This document shows, piece by piece, positions 44,744 to 52,859 of a stretch of DNA of 58,450 bases (position 1 is the first letter of the stretch; each line of letters opens with the position of its first letter). A program made the position numbers and the translations under genes. This stretch comes from UBA2561 sp964577275 (GTDB lineage: Bacteria > Bacteroidota > Bacteroidia > Cytophagales > Thermoflexibacteraceae): NCBI GenBank assembly GCA_964577275.1, contig CAZNYR010000010.1, positions 1 through 58,450 of the forward strand, read 5' to 3'. The notes beneath the pieces were generated by a model that saw only the letters and a list, made by a program, of their open reading frames with translations, had not been told where the DNA came from and made no database searches.

Positions 44744-46140
44744 TATAAATATTTATGAATCATTTTAGTAATTGCCTGCCGAGATTCAGGATTGGGAAAA
44801 AATTCGTATAAAATGGTATGCCCGTCAAAATCTAAAATAAGTGCATTTTCTAAATATTCATACGCCTGTTGGTATTTGCCAGAAAGCATCAAATATATTG
44901 CCGCATGATACAACAAATCAGGGTGCATGGGCGATTCTTCGAGTCCCTCCAAGATAAGTTCGGATGCCTGCTCATAGCCATCTTGTTGATAATACACGAA
45001 CGCCCAATTTAACCATAAACTCACTTCGGAAGGGTCTAAGGATGCTGCTTTTTGGTAGGCTTCGATGCCCGAAACCAAATTACCCGTTTGACATTCGGCT
45101 TGGGCTAAGCCCGCCCAAAATTCAGCTTCTTCGGGGTCTAATTGCACAGCTTTTCTGAGAAAATGTAAGGCTTCAAACCATTTTTGCAAATTTATCAAAC
45201 AAATGCCCGCCCCGTACCACGCATCCGAATAATGAGCATCTTTTTCGACCGCCTTTCGATAATATTTGAGGGCTTTCCCAAATCGCTCTTGTTTCTCCAG
45301 ACTTGCGCCCAGATGACAATAAATTTCGGCGTTTTCTTCGTGTTCTAATGCGTGTTCAAATGCCGTTTGTGCTGCCTCAAATTTTTGCAAATTCATCAAA
45401 ACACACCCCAAATTAAAATAGGCTATGCCGAATTGGTCATCCAGAGCTAAGGCATAATCAAAGGCTTGTTTGGCAGATTTATAATCTTCTAACGTATTGT
45501 AAACCAGTCCTAAACTAAACCAAGCATACGCCGAAAATGGGTCATCATCCGTAAATTTTTCGTAAAAAGTAATGCTTTCTTCTAATTTTCCTAATGTTTC
45601 CAAACCATGCGTCAGGGCATAAAGTGCGTCTTCGTGTTTGATATTAATTTCGAGGGCTTGCCGATAATAATTGCAGGCTTGGGCGATGTCATTTTTTTCA
45701 TGAAAAGTTTCGCCTAACAGAAAATAAATTTCGTCTTTGGCTTGCGCCAAAGGCAGAGATTCGACCAATAATTGACGTGCTTTTTCGGGCTGATTCAGTT
45801 TGAGTAAAATTTCACCTTCTAATACTTTTAAATCCGAATCATAAGGCATCACCTGACGCACCGCCTGAACTTGCACGAGTGCCTCGTCCCAACAATTTAA
45901 TTCCATGAATAATTCTACGATAATCGCCTGAAAATCAGTTGAGTATGGATGAATTTTAATTGCTTGTTGGCAGGCTAAAAGTGCTTTCGGAAAGTCGTTA
46001 TTTTGGGCATAAAACTCAATCAAATAATCGAACTCTTCGGTTTTGAGGTAAAAATCCGACTGTTTTTGGATATTTTTTTCAAATTGTTCGGGCAAGAAGG
46101 CAAAATTTTTACCGCTTGCGTCAAAATCTTCTCCAGACAT
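44743..46140 (-). CDS. Tetratricopeptide-repeat protein
   Basis: A 465-residue protein without signal peptide, built almost wholly of 34-residue TPR units; about eleven can be counted from about residue 35 to 455 (for example AYAWFSLGLVYNTLEDYKSA, GIAYFNLGCVLMNLQKFEAA). TPR solenoids mediate protein-protein contacts. No enzymatic domain is present and the partner is unknown. A minus-strand TATTTTTG box (46219-46226) is a possible -7 element. The protein is cytosolic as judged from sequence. Confidence 0.92.
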   Translation of the reverse strand: MSGEDFDASGKNFAFLPEQFEKNIQKQSDFYLKTEEFDYLIEFYAQNNDFPKALLACQQAIKIHPYSTDFQAIIVELFMELNCWDEALVQVQAVRQVMPYDSDLKVLEGEILLKLNQPEKARQLLVESLPLAQAKDEIYFLLGETFHEKNDIAQACNYYRQALEINIKHEDALYALTHGLETLGKLEESITFYEKFTDDDPFSAYAWFSLGLVYNTLEDYKSAKQAFDYALALDDQFGIAYFNLGCVLMNLQKFEAAQTAFEHALEHEENAEIYCHLGASLEKQERFGKALKYYRKAVEKDAHYSDAWYGAGICLINLQKWFEALHFLRKAVQLDPEEAEFWAGLAQAECQTGNLVSGIEAYQKAASLDPSEVSLWLNWAFVYYQQDGYEQASELILEGLEESPMHPDLLYHAAIYLMLSGKYQQAYEYLENALILDFDGHTILYEFFPNPESRQAITKMIHKYL

Positions 46141-46218
46141 AAACCTATCGTACTTTAAATTTAAGATTCGTTGGATGGATTTGCGACCGCATTATATTCG
46201 TAATTGGAGGCAAATTCA

Positions 46219-46226
46219 CAAAAATA
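46219..46226 (-). promoter_or_regulatory. Putative -7 box of the TPR gene
   Basis: Minus-strand TATTTTTG matches TAnnTTTG, about 80 bases upstream of the ATG at 46140. No -33 partner seen. Confidence 0.3.
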
Positions 46227-46293
46227 ACACAAAAACTTGATTTCTAAGCTCATTTGAAAATAAATTAAATTAAAAATAAACTAAAAGTAGTTT

Positions 46294-46303
46294 NNNNNNN
46301 NNN
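46294..46303. other. Scaffold gap (10 Ns)
   Basis: A run of exactly ten Ns marks a contig join. The flanks ACTAAAAGTAGTTT and ACTAAAAACCG begin alike, which would fit a join across a short repeat. The real gap length may differ from ten. Confidence 0.98.
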
Positions 46304-46365
46304 ACTAAAAACCGAAAACTTTTTACGTCCGAAATAGTTTCATTTTCAATTCTATAAAAACATAT

Positions 46366-46373
46366 TAAATTTG
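46366..46373 (+). promoter_or_regulatory. Putative -7 box of the apbC gene
   Basis: TAAATTTG matches the TAnnTTTG consensus. A TTTTC at 46343-46347 sits 18 bases upstream as a weak -33. The leader to the ATG at 46507 would be about 125 bases. Confidence 0.4.
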
Positions 46374-46506
46374 TGTAAAATTGAATCGCAACATCAAAAT
46401 CAAATTGTGTTTCGATATTTATGGAAAGTAACTCATTGATTATCAATTTATTATAAAACTAAAGATAAAATAATTTAGTCCATTTAGACGATACAAGATA
46501 ATACGC

Positions 46507-47571
46507 ATGACCCCAACAAAGGAACAAATCATCAAGGCACTCTCAACGGTCGAAGAGCCGGACTTGAAGCAAGATTTAGTTTCCTTGAATATGATTCAAA
46601 ATATTGATATTCAGGAAAATAAAGTAAAATTTACGGTCATTCTGACTACGCCTGCTTGTCCGCTCAAAGAGCAAATTCGGCAGTCCTGCGAGGTGGCAAT
46701 TCGTGAGTTTGTCGCAACGGATTTGGCAATAGAAATTGAGATGACTGCCCACGTTACGACCCTACGGAACGACAGCCCAATTTTGCCAAATGTTAAAAAT
46801 ATTATTGCCGTAGCTTCGGGCAAAGGTGGCGTTGGCAAATCTACGGTCGCCGCTAATTTGGCGGTTGCGCTCTCCGAAGTGGGCGCAAAAGTGGGTTTAG
46901 TTGATGCTGATATTTACGGTCCTTCAATCCCGACTATGTTTGATTGCGAAACTGCCAAGCCGGGTGTGGTGGTCAAAGAGGGTAAAAATTTGATTATTCC
47001 AGTCGAAAAATACGGGATTAAGCTCCTTTCGATTGGATTTTTAGCTGCTCCGCAGGAAGCGGTCGTTTGGCGAGGTCCTATGGCGAGTTCGGCACTTCGG
47101 CAGTTTTTGTCCGATGCCGATTGGGGCGAGTTGGATTATTTAATTATTGACTTGCCACCCGGCACCAGCGATATTCACTTGACTTTGGTGCAGACGATTC
47201 CCGTAACAGGAGCGGTTATCGTTACGACACCCCAAAAAGTTGCCTTAGCCGATGCCCAAAAAGGGATAGCGATGTTTAGACAACCAAAAATTAACGTTCC
47301 AATTTTGGGCATTATCGAAAATATGGCGTACTTTACGCCCGAAGAATTGCCCGAAAATAAATATTATATTTTGGGCAAAGATGGCGGAAAAATGCTTGCT
47401 AAACGCAACGAAATCAGATTTTTAGGCGAAATTCCTATCGTTCAGAGTATTCGTGAATCGGGTGATGCTGGGATGCCTGCCGTCTTGCAAAAACATCAAG
47501 TGCGCCAAGTATTTGAAACAATTGCACAACAAGTCGCACAAAGTTTGGCGGTTCAGAATGCAGGCTTATAA
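46507..47571 (+). CDS. apbC: Mrp/ApbC-family iron-sulfur cluster carrier ATPase
   Basis: A 354-residue P-loop ATPase that transfers [4Fe-4S] clusters to apoproteins. The N-terminal DUF59 (MIP18-like) domain is about residues 4-80 (TVEEPDLKQDLVSLNMI, then TTPACPL with a conserved Cys). The ATPase domain starts with the deviant Walker A IAVASGKGGVGKSTVAANL (about 100-118) and has LVDADIYGPSIPTMF and IIDLPPGTSDIHLTL (about 218-232). The usual C-terminal CxxC bridging the dimer is not seen, as happens in some Bacteroidota members. The NfuA-like gene follows after 12 bases and belongs to the same Fe-S assembly unit. Confidence 0.93.
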   Translation: MTPTKEQIIKALSTVEEPDLKQDLVSLNMIQNIDIQENKVKFTVILTTPACPLKEQIRQSCEVAIREFVATDLAIEIEMTAHVTTLRNDSPILPNVKNIIAVASGKGGVGKSTVAANLAVALSEVGAKVGLVDADIYGPSIPTMFDCETAKPGVVVKEGKNLIIPVEKYGIKLLSIGFLAAPQEAVVWRGPMASSALRQFLSDADWGELDYLIIDLPPGTSDIHLTLVQTIPVTGAVIVTTPQKVALADAQKGIAMFRQPKINVPILGIIENMAYFTPEELPENKYYILGKDGGKMLAKRNEIRFLGEIPIVQSIRESGDAGMPAVLQKHQVRQVFETIAQQVAQSLAVQNAGL

Positions 47572-47583
47572 TTTGATAAAAAA

Positions 47584-47826
47584 ATGAAAAAAAATGAGTT
47601 AATCCGCCAAGCGGATGAAGCCTTGAATACCATGCGCCCTTACTTAGAAAAAGACGGAGGCGATTTGGAAATTTTGGAATTAACCGATGATATGATACTG
47701 AAAATCAAACTCTTAGGCTCTTGCGAAAGTTGTCCCATGTCTGCCATGACTTTACGGGCGGGCATCGAACAGGCAGTTATCAGAGCTGTTCCACAGATTA
47801 AAGCCGTACACGCCATTAATATTTAA
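47584..47826 (+). CDS. NifU C-terminal domain (Nfu-type) Fe-S scaffold protein
   Basis: An 80-residue single-domain protein. RPYLEKDGGDLEILEL (about 18-33) and LLGSCESCPMSAMTL (about 44-58) are the Nfu signatures; the CxxC cysteines bind a bridging Fe-S cluster in a dimer. It probably hands clusters over together with the Mrp/ApbC protein encoded 12 bases upstream. A strong bidirectional hairpin follows. Confidence 0.94.
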   Translation: MKKNELIRQADEALNTMRPYLEKDGGDLEILELTDDMILKIKLLGSCESCPMSAMTLRAGIEQAVIRAVPQIKAVHAINI

Positions 47827-47842
47827 ATTGGATATGACTAAG

Positions 47843-47887
47843 AAAAAGCCGAATCGTTCCAATTTTTATGGAATCATTCGGCTTTTT
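47843..47887. terminator. Bidirectional intrinsic terminator
   Basis: AAAAAGCCGAAT at 47843-47854 pairs with ATTCGGCTTTTT at 47876-47887, extended inward by GTTCCA/TGGAA with one bulge. It lies between the Nfu gene and the convergent anti-sigma/barrel gene and carries T-runs in both directions. Confidence 0.85.
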
Positions 47888-47962
47888 GAATTGTATCTAT
47901 CTAATAATCAATAAAATATAACAATATTAATTTTACAAATTGTCTTGTCCTAAAAATAAAAA

Positions 47963-49273
47963 TTACCGAAAATAGTACGTCATATTTATACCAAATCGGT
48001 TCATCTGTGCTTGTTCTTTGCCTAATTTTTGGGTAGAAATATTCACAAAGGAAGAGATTTCTAACGGCAAATTTTTTCGGGGCTTGACATGAATGCCAAG
48101 TCGAGAGCCACTCACAGGGTAAATTTTGCCCGTCAAATTAACGTCTTTGTGCGTTTCGGGCAAGCCATCCAACGGCGCAACTTCGTATTCATATGTATAG
48201 TATTCTTGCATAATCATTTGATTCACAAAACCTACCGAAATCGAAAATTTTTCAGTCATTTGATAGTCAATTTCTAACGGAATTTCCGCCAAAAACCAGT
48301 TTGCATACGCTGTATGTGCATACGCATTTCGTTCGACAAACCGCTTGATTAACAGCATATTATTGGTCGGGTCTAAGGCATAAACCACGTTATCGGGTTT
48401 GGGCTGTGGCAATATTTTGTCAAAATGCAAATGATTGACCGAAAATCCAGTCCGTAGTCTGAACTTATGGTGCAAATCGTATTGCGCCGTCAAACCACCT
48501 CCATAAAATAAATGGCTTCGGAATTTGGAAGGCATATTCAGGCTGCCACCCGAAATGGTGATGCCCCAATGTAATTTTTTGAACTTTTTTTCGGATTTTG
48601 ATTCAAAACTTACCTCTGATTTCGGAAGGCTAATTTCTGACAAAACCAATGGACTACCTTCAAGATAAGGCAATATCAAAGGTAACTCCCCAAGTGTCGA
48701 AACTTGCGCTAATTTTTCTGGTGCTTGACCTAAAATTACAGCATGATTTGAATAAATTTTGGAGTTATCTATTTGATTATCAATAACTTCTGTTGTATGA
48801 TGGACTACGGATTTTTCCAAATCTTGGGAACGAATTTGATTATTTTCTGACGGAAATTTTTCGGAATCTACCGCCAAAGTTTTAGTTTTGGAAACGCTCC
48901 CACCACCGACAGGCTGAATTTTTGGCGTGATTTGGTGTTTCATCTTTTGATGCTCAGACAGTACTGCTTTTTTGTTGGCGTGTAAATCCTTTAGGTCAAT
49001 ATTTTGCCCTTTATCCGAATTTAAAACCCAAATTGCGCCCGAAGCCATCAAAAATAAGGCAAGCAACGCCGAATAGCGATATTTTTGCCACAAATGCGAT
49101 GAAATCGCAGGCGAGTTTAAGCCCTCATCCTGAAGTCGCTTTTGCATAGCCACCCAATGCGATGGGTCGAATTCGGGTTCGTAATCATTCAGTTTTTCCC
49201 TGAATTTCCGCCCCATGGGATCATCGTAATTTTCTCGCATAAGCATTTTTTCGTGTTCATTATCGAACCTCAA
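47963..49273 (-). CDS. Dual-membrane-spanning anti-sigma factor (Dma-like) with outer-membrane barrel domain
   Basis: A 436-residue protein with three parts. Residues 1-65 are cytosolic and carry FREKLNDYEPEFDPSHWVAM (24-43), a sequence typical of sigma-binding N-termini in Bacteroidota. One TM helix spans about 66-84. A long polar linker (about 85-230) crosses the periplasm. Residues about 233-436 are an amphipathic-strand domain (WGITISGG, YGGGLTAQYDL, ending NMTYYFR) that looks like a small outer-membrane beta-barrel. This matches the Dma anti-sigma factors described in Bacteroides thetaiotaomicron, which span both membranes and link outer-membrane state to an ECF sigma factor. Its start overlaps the sigma gene by 14 bases, so the two are co-translated. 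The assignment rests on architecture. Confidence 0.75.
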   Translation of the reverse strand: MRFDNEHEKMLMRENYDDPMGRKFREKLNDYEPEFDPSHWVAMQKRLQDEGLNSPAISSHLWQKYRYSALLALFLMASGAIWVLNSDKGQNIDLKDLHANKKAVLSEHQKMKHQITPKIQPVGGGSVSKTKTLAVDSEKFPSENNQIRSQDLEKSVVHHTTEVIDNQIDNSKIYSNHAVILGQAPEKLAQVSTLGELPLILPYLEGSPLVLSEISLPKSEVSFESKSEKKFKKLHWGITISGGSLNMPSKFRSHLFYGGGLTAQYDLHHKFRLRTGFSVNHLHFDKILPQPKPDNVVYALDPTNNMLLIKRFVERNAYAHTAYANWFLAEIPLEIDYQMTEKFSISVGFVNQMIMQEYYTYEYEVAPLDGLPETHKDVNLTGKIYPVSGSRLGIHVKPRKNLPLEISSFVNISTQKLGKEQAQMNRFGINMTYYFR

Positions 49274-49832
49274 CCAACGCCAATTTACCGAGCATTTCGC
49301 GGAGTTTGGTCTTGGCTCGTGATAAATGAGATTTGGACGTACCGACAGGAATCCCTAATAACTTGCTGATTTCTACGTGCGTAAAGCCTTCGACTTCGTA
49401 CAAACTAAAAATCGTTCGGTAAGAATCGGGCAAGGCTTGCACCATTTCCATGATTTCATCAGCCGAAATTTTATCCAAAACTGATTCGTCAAATTGCTCA
49501 TACTGAGCATTTTCCAAATCGGTATCGTGGGCGTATTTCTGATTGCGCCGAATTTTATCCAACGCCGTATTAATCACAATTCGCCGAATCCACGCTTTTA
49601 GGGATTTACTTCGGTCGTGTTTTTTCAGATTTTTGAATACCTTTAAAAAGCTATCGTTCAGCACCTCCAGAGCCTCATCACGCGAGGGAGAATAGCGCAA
49701 AGCTACGCTCATCGCATACCCGTAAAAATGTCGATAGAGTAATTCTTGAGCCTTAGGGTCGCTTTTCAGACAGCCGTCCACCAAATGTTTTTCTTCGAGT
49801 GATTTCAAAATATTGACGGTTGAAAAGTTCAA
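49260..49832 (-). CDS. ECF RNA polymerase sigma-70 family factor
   Basis: A 190-residue sigma factor. Region 2 is about 28-95 (LLYRHFYGYAMSVALRYS, DEALEVLNDSFLKVFKNL, then LKAWIRRIVINTALD, which contacts the -10 element), and region 4 about 130-180 (LPDSYRTIFSLYEVEGFTHVEI, helix-turn-helix GIPVGTSKSHLSRAK). It is expected to direct polymerase to envelope-stress-type promoters and to be held by the product of the overlapping gene downstream. A -7 box lies at 49852-49859. Confidence 0.95.
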   Translation of the reverse strand: MNFSTVNILKSLEEKHLVDGCLKSDPKAQELLYRHFYGYAMSVALRYSPSRDEALEVLNDSFLKVFKNLKKHDRSKSLKAWIRRIVINTALDKIRRNQKYAHDTDLENAQYEQFDESVLDKISADEIMEMVQALPDSYRTIFSLYEVEGFTHVEISKLLGIPVGTSKSHLSRAKTKLREMLGKLALVEVR

Positions 49833-49851
49833 AGATTAAGTTAAGGGCTTA

Positions 49852-49859
49852 CAAAAGTA
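49852..49859 (-). promoter_or_regulatory. Putative -7 box of the sigma/anti-sigma operon
   Basis: Minus-strand TACTTTTG matches TAnnTTTG and lies about 20 bases before the ATG at 49832. No clear -33 partner is visible. Confidence 0.35.
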
Positions 49860-50058
49860 ATCAAACCTCAACAATCTGACCGATATTCAAAAAAATAAAA
49901 AAATTATCGTCCTTTTTTCGTTCTCTTGACGAAAAGGCAAGATAGAAGCGTTGCAAAAAAAACAAAGATTTTTGTGTGAATTTTCCGTATCTTCATTCAA
50001 GATAGATAATTCATAAGTTTATAACCTCTTGATTTACAATAATTTATAAAAACACATC

Positions 50059-50607
50059 ATGAAATATATCACGCTCCTTCGGGGAATTAATGTTAGTGGA
50101 AAAAATACAATCAACATGGCTGATTTGCGCCAACTTTACCAAGATTTGGAACTTAAAAACGTTAAATCTTACATTCAAACTGGCAATGTCGTTTTTGAAA
50201 CTCAAGAAACTTCTAAAAACAAAATTATCGAAAATATCAAAACGGCTGTTTTTCAAAAATATAAATATGATATTCAAATCATAATTCGAGAACAAACCGA
50301 GTTTGCATCCATTTTGACAAAAAATCCTTTTTTAATTGAAAATACGGACGATTTAAAGAAAATTTATGTAGCTTTCTTAAATCGAATGCCTGCAAAAGAA
50401 CACGTTGAAAAATTACAAAATGAACAGTTTATTTCTGAAAAAATTTATTTTCAGAAGACAGAAATTTATCTTCATTATCCAAATTGGTATGGAAAAAGTA
50501 AAATAAACCATAATTTTTTAGAAAATAGACTAAAATGTTACGTTACACTCAGAAACTGGCGTAGCATACAAAAAATTCAGGAATTATTGGAAACCTCCAC
50601 TTTTTGA
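50059..50607 (+). CDS. DUF1697 protein
   Basis: A 182-residue protein of the DUF1697 family, shown by the opening MKYITLLRGINVSGKNTINM, DLRQLYQDLELKNVKSYIQTGNVVFE (about 22-47) and the closing YVTLRNWRSIQKIQELLE (about 161-178). No signal peptide. The family has a ferredoxin-like fold and no established activity. The gene is visibly more AT-rich than the neighbouring core genes, which may indicate a different history. Confidence 0.92.
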   Translation: MKYITLLRGINVSGKNTINMADLRQLYQDLELKNVKSYIQTGNVVFETQETSKNKIIENIKTAVFQKYKYDIQIIIREQTEFASILTKNPFLIENTDDLKKIYVAFLNRMPAKEHVEKLQNEQFISEKIYFQKTEIYLHYPNWYGKSKINHNFLENRLKCYVTLRNWRSIQKIQELLETSTF

Positions 50608-50670
50608 CTGGAGTTTGTTTATCAGCATTACTCAAAGTGAGAACGACAAGAAATTGTTAGATAATTTTTT

Positions 50671-50678
50671 TAACTTTG
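50671..50678 (+). promoter_or_regulatory. Putative -7 box upstream of the 146-residue gene
   Basis: TAACTTTG is an exact TAnnTTTG match. It overlaps an upstream in-frame ATG at 50676, so transcription would start after it. This supports the ATG at 50775 as the true start. Confidence 0.4.
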
Positions 50679-50774
50679 CATCCGAAATTTTTTTTAATCC
50701 TATATCCTAACTTTCTTAGCAAAGCAAAAGGAGAATTGATACAGAAAAATTCAAAAATTCAAAAACGACATTCG

Positions 50775-51215
50775 ATGAATAAATTTACGAAAAAACAATT
50801 TGAAAATCATTGGAAATCAATAGGTTATGAAATTCCTGACGATACAAATATTCGGAAATGGCATCGTGGTTATTACAAATTGATTGAGCAACAAATGACA
50901 TCGTTAGACCAAATTTTTGGGGCTTTTTTTGCCTCAACGCAGGATAGAAATGGATTTTCGATGGGTATTTTTATGGCGTGTTCAGATTGTTTTGCGTATG
51001 CGGCGATGTATCTCGAACGTGATGTGGCGGTCATGGAACTATTGCCTTATACCAAGATTCAATCTTTTGCGGTGGCAAATTCGGACGAGGGAAAACCTAT
51101 CGGACTGATTATCAATATATATGGCAAAGATGTAAAAGTTTTAGGTTTTAATCATGAAATTCCTAAAGCATTTATGCAACGTTTGCAAGAAGTAGGGATT
51201 TTAAAGACAATTTAA
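50775..51215 (+). CDS. Cytosolic protein of unknown function, possibly PH-like
   Basis: A 146-residue protein from the ATG at 50775 (MNKFTKKQFENHWKSIG). An earlier ATG at 50676 overlaps a promoter box and gives an unlikely basic extension. The N-terminal third is helical (KWHRGYYKLIEQQMTSLDQIFGAFFAS). The second half looks like a beta-sheet closed by a C-terminal helix (LPYTKIQSFAVANSD, IINIYGKDVKVLGFN, then AFMQRLQEVGIL), as in bacterial PH-like domains. That comparison is by pattern only. I recognise no family. Confidence 0.7.
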   Translation: MNKFTKKQFENHWKSIGYEIPDDTNIRKWHRGYYKLIEQQMTSLDQIFGAFFASTQDRNGFSMGIFMACSDCFAYAAMYLERDVAVMELLPYTKIQSFAVANSDEGKPIGLIINIYGKDVKVLGFNHEIPKAFMQRLQEVGILKTI

Positions 51216-51219
51216 AAAA

Positions 51220-51254
51220 AACTTTGTCGAAGTGTTCAAGACTTTGACAAAGTT
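51220..51254. repeat. Dispersed palindrome, AACTTTG family, with shared flank
   Basis: A 14-bp stem with one G-T pair (arms 51220-51233 and 51241-51254, loop GTTCAAG) between convergent genes. The flank AAGTCCTTGATT repeats that of the copy at 26831-26863. It may double as terminator for both neighbours. Confidence 0.78.
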
Positions 51255-51267
51255 AAGTCCTTGATTA

Positions 51268-51708
51268 TCAATATCCTTTCCAGCGTTGTTCGTTCTTTTT
51301 TTGTTGGGACTGACGTTCGGCTTCGTCCAGATAGCCATCGACCCGTTTTAGTACTTTGGAGGCGATAGACTTTAGGGATTCTTCGATTTGTTTTCCGTCC
51401 GAAGAGGATTTATTTCCGTATTTTTCTCGCTGTTTATCAGCCGTTTGCTTAATTTTGTCTTTGTTAGTATCGGGATTTTCAAGGGCTTGCAGTTCAATCA
51501 TATTTTCTAATAACTCGGTATCCATGCCTGCCACAAGCATTTCGATATTTTCGGTACGTTGCTGTAATTCAGCGTTTTGCGTTTTGAGTTCTTCTATTTT
51601 TTTGAGCAGTTTTTTGCTCATCACTCCTTTGGTAATTTGTCGGGTAATCGTGATGGCAGTTAAGCCACAAATTCCCATGACCATGACAATCATTTCAAAA
51701 ACATCCAT
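51268..51708 (-). CDS. Single-pass membrane protein with coiled coil, unknown function
   Basis: A 146-residue protein. Residues 4-23 are one hydrophobic helix, followed by a basic patch and a predicted coiled coil (about 32-75, KKLLKKIEELKTQNAELQQ), then a Lys/Glu/Gln-rich charged tail ending in RWKGY. A short anchor followed by a cytosolic coiled coil recalls PspB-type proteins, but I see no conserved PspB residues and no pspA nearby. It shares strand with the next membrane-protein gene 94 bases upstream. Confidence 0.65.
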   Translation of the reverse strand: MDVFEMIVMVMGICGLTAITITRQITKGVMSKKLLKKIEELKTQNAELQQRTENIEMLVAGMDTELLENMIELQALENPDTNKDKIKQTADKQREKYGNKSSSDGKQIEESLKSIASKVLKRVDGYLDEAERQSQQKKNEQRWKGY

Positions 51709-51802
51709 AGTGTATTTTTTTAATTTTTGCCCTCAATTTAGTGATTTTAGTGCAACTATGCTTGTCCATAATGAATTAATTACGCCAAAAATTGGCTAAA
51801 TA

Positions 51803-52792
51803 TTATAAATTTCCATGCCAGTTTATCCAGTACCACATCGGAATAAAGGCACTTAAAACCAGAAAAAAAAGAGCTAACCAACGTGTTTTTTGCAACAAAA
51901 CTGCATGATTTAGTTTAATGGTTGTCTTAAAAAAGTAATAAATCAAACCAAATAAAATGCAGACAATTAAAACATAATAACTTCCGAAAATGAGATACCC
52001 GACAAAATTATATTTTCCTAAAAACAAAACAAATAAACAATAATGCGCTAAGATTCCGTAGATGTATTTGACGAAAAAATATTTTAGGACGTAAGTCGAA
52101 GATAAAACATAACTTATTGATAATAAGAATTTTATAAGATATTTTTCTTGAAAAATAATTAAAAATAAAGCTAAAATAATTCCTGAAATCCCAAAAATAT
52201 AAAAGGCGATTTCCAGAAAATTTCCCTTTGCCATAAAACTTGTATCGGCTTTTTGAGTTAAAAATGTAACACTGCAACAAGTTGCAATCAAGTCTGGATT
52301 TATATTAGAAAAGTACAAAAATAATAACATAAAGTCGCTGCTTAAAAGCATAAAAATGGGGAAAATAAAATAATATTTCAGGGGAGAAAGCGGATAAGCT
52401 GGTTCAGCATCATCAAGATAGTGTAAAAACAAAAAAATCAGGTAAATGAAAACGGAAAAAATTTTGAGATAGAGTAGGGGATATCCTAAGTCATTGATTC
52501 CCAGTGTGCCTGTGGCGCACATTGCCCCTTTGATGATATTTGGAAGACGGTTATTTACCGTAACCAAAAATAACATAAAACTCACGATTTGAAAACTCAA
52601 AACCAGCCTTAAAATAGTACTTATCAAGTATCCGCTTCGTTCCAATTTGAGCTGGATTTCATCGCCCGAATTTTCGTCCCATCGTCTAATTAATGTTATA
52701 GAATTAATTATGGCAATAAAAACTAAAATCCATGAACAAAATTGCGCCAAAAGTTGAGCAATTACCCAATAATCTGTGAGCATATTTATCAA
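51803..52792 (-). CDS. Polytopic membrane protein with conserved-looking cysteines, unknown function
   Basis: A 329-residue protein with about eight transmembrane helices. Two loop motifs stand out: GAMCATGTLGIND (about residues 89-101) and PDLIATCCSVTF (about 165-176), each placed after a helix on what is predicted to be the same side. Paired Cys loops of this type can indicate thiol redox or metal/haem handling, but I cannot name a family. The charged loop WDENSGDEIQLKLERSG (38-54) is cytosolic by the positive-inside rule. AT-rich. Confidence 0.65.
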   Translation of the reverse strand: MINMLTDYWVIAQLLAQFCSWILVFIAIINSITLIRRWDENSGDEIQLKLERSGYLISTILRLVLSFQIVSFMLFLVTVNNRLPNIIKGAMCATGTLGINDLGYPLLYLKIFSVFIYLIFLFLHYLDDAEPAYPLSPLKYYFIFPIFMLLSSDFMLLFLYFSNINPDLIATCCSVTFLTQKADTSFMAKGNFLEIAFYIFGISGIILALFLIIFQEKYLIKFLLSISYVLSSTYVLKYFFVKYIYGILAHYCLFVLFLGKYNFVGYLIFGSYYVLIVCILFGLIYYFFKTTIKLNHAVLLQKTRWLALFFLVLSAFIPMWYWINWHGNL

Positions 52793-52799
52793 AATTAAA

Positions 52800-52830
52800 G
52801 ACTTGGTAAGTTTTAAAAACCTGCCAAGTC
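52800..52830. repeat. Dispersed palindrome, ACTTGGCAGGT family
   Basis: GACTTGG (52800-52806) pairs with CCAAGTC (52824-52830); the loop contains TTTTAAAAACC as in the copy at 4846-4873. It lies between the membrane-protein gene and ilvN, 29 bases past the ilvN stop, and could end the ilvBN transcript. Confidence 0.7.
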
Positions 52831-52859
52831 TTGTTTGTAAACAATTTAAAATCAGTATT

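Larger units (their letters stand above)
46141..46506. other. Intergenic region with assembly gap
   Basis: About 365 bases, very AT-rich, between the divergent TPR and apbC genes. It includes ten Ns at 46294-46303. Both -7 boxes (46219-46226 minus, 46366-46373 plus) are in it. The true distance between the two genes is unknown, so a gene lost in the gap cannot be excluded. Confidence 0.8.
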
